Origin: an actinobacterium LLX17
GTDB lineage: Bacteria > Actinomycetota > Actinomycetes > Propionibacteriales > Nocardioidaceae
Direction of reading: 5' to 3'
Length of the DNA: 64,000 nucleotides
NCBI GenBank assembly: GCA_000471045.1
Contig: KI301992.1
Location: forward strand, 132,900-196,899
The notes beneath the pieces were generated by a model. It worked only from the letters and a program-made list of their open reading frames with translations. It had not been told where the DNA came from and did not search any database. The translations under genes and the position numbers were made by a program. How positions within the stretch are numbered: position 1 is the first letter of the stretch; the number at the start of each line of letters is the position of its first letter. Below are positions 63,732-64,000 of this stretch, in pieces.

Positions 63732-64000
63732 ACGAGTACCTCGCCCTGTCGATGATCCTGTTCACCATCGGCGCCGTCGGCGTGCTGGTGCGGCGCAACG
63801 CGATCATCGTCTTCATGTGTGTCGAGCTGATGCTCAACGCGACGAATCTCGCGCTCGTCTCGTTCTCACGCCAGCACGGCAACCTCGACGGCCAGCTCGC
63901 GGCCTTCTTCGTCATGGTCGTCGCGGCCGCCGAGGTCGTCGTCGGCCTGGCCATCATCGTGTCCATCCACCGCGCGCGTCGATCGGTCTCGGTCGACGAC
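63728..64000 (+). CDS. nuoK: NADH-quinone oxidoreductase subunit K (3' end outside window)
   Basis: GTG 63728 overlaps the nuoJ stop. The first 91 residues are visible: [20 protein letters not shown], then [14 protein letters not shown] with the conserved membrane Glu, and [19 protein letters not shown] with the second Glu. NuoK proteins usually have about 100 residues, so only a few codons are missing. Confidence 0.93.
   Translation, partial: MNEYLALSMILFTIGAVGVLVRRNAIIVFMCVELMLNATNLALVSFSRQHGNLDGQLAAFFVMVVAAAEVVVGLAIIVSIHRARRSVSVDD

Overview
The window is chromosomal DNA of a GC-rich actinobacterium (about 70% G+C by eye). Reasons: frequent GTG starts, many ATGA/GTGA stop-start overlaps, leaderless promoters, mycothiol-era actinobacterial families (DUF4229, DUF5667, bS22) and menaquinone-based respiration. 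Gene order follows, from memory, the Mycobacterium tuberculosis Rv0496-Rv0558 region (ppx - sugar isomerase - proC - excisionase-like HTH - bS22 - SDR - acyltransferase - HAD - glutaredoxin - hem genes - hemL - phosphatase - tlpA - ccdA - resB - ccsB - menA - menE - menC - menD - menG), while rex-hemA and the BldN-like sigma factor next to it recall Streptomyces. Nocardioidaceae (Aeromicrobium/Nocardioides-like) is my best guess and is inference only.

Layout. 0-2.2 kb: four minus-strand accessory genes. 2.2-9.6 kb: Ppx/GppA, TIM-barrel isomerase, LysE exporter, proC, acuC, small HTH protein, bS22, SDR, acyltransferase. 9.6-12.5 kb (minus): DUF5667 putative anti-sigma, ECF sigma factor, HAD phosphatase. 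12.5-20.3 kb: acyl-CoA ligase, glutaredoxin-like protein, rex, hemA, hemC, hemD fusion, hemB. 20.3-27.5 kb: secreted lytic transglycosylase (minus), hemL and the System II cytochrome c maturation operon. 27.7-31.4 kb: an ABC-2 exporter, then a DUF559-type gene bracketed by two copies of a 63-bp palindrome, then small membrane proteins. 31.4-35.3 kb: PLP enzyme, menA, menE. 35.3-41.2 kb: sensor kinase, response regulator, MacB/FtsX-type exporter, NAD(P)-binding protein. 41.4-44 kb: menC-menD. 44-50 kb: GMC oxidoreductase/aldehyde dehydrogenase operon, tandem SGNH hydrolases, a divergent membrane protein/XRE regulator pair. 50-53 kb: menF, menG and a decayed DUF222-HNH gene. 53.2-64 kb: nuoA to nuoK (nuoK cut by the window end).

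Together most of the window builds the respiratory chain: heme (hemA, C, D, B, L), cytochrome c assembly, menaquinone (menA, C, D, E, F, G; menB and menH are not here) and complex I. The redox repressor Rex is encoded here, and a near-perfect Rex-type operator lies upstream of nuoA, so NADH/NAD+ sensing probably ties these modules together.

The most unusual signal is in the nuo operon. Four junctions (C/D, D/E, F/G, G/H) are each filled by repeat-derived DNA that reads as a mini-ORF of 27, 43, 32 or 23 codons, starting in an ATGA overlap with the upstream stop and ending in an ATGA overlap with the downstream start. At F/G the original junction is visibly duplicated around a 63-bp palindrome that has a second copy 54 kb away. 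Several dispersed palindromic repeat families and a very regular leaderless promoter grammar (TAnnnT, then 6-7 nt, then the start codon) are further window-wide features.
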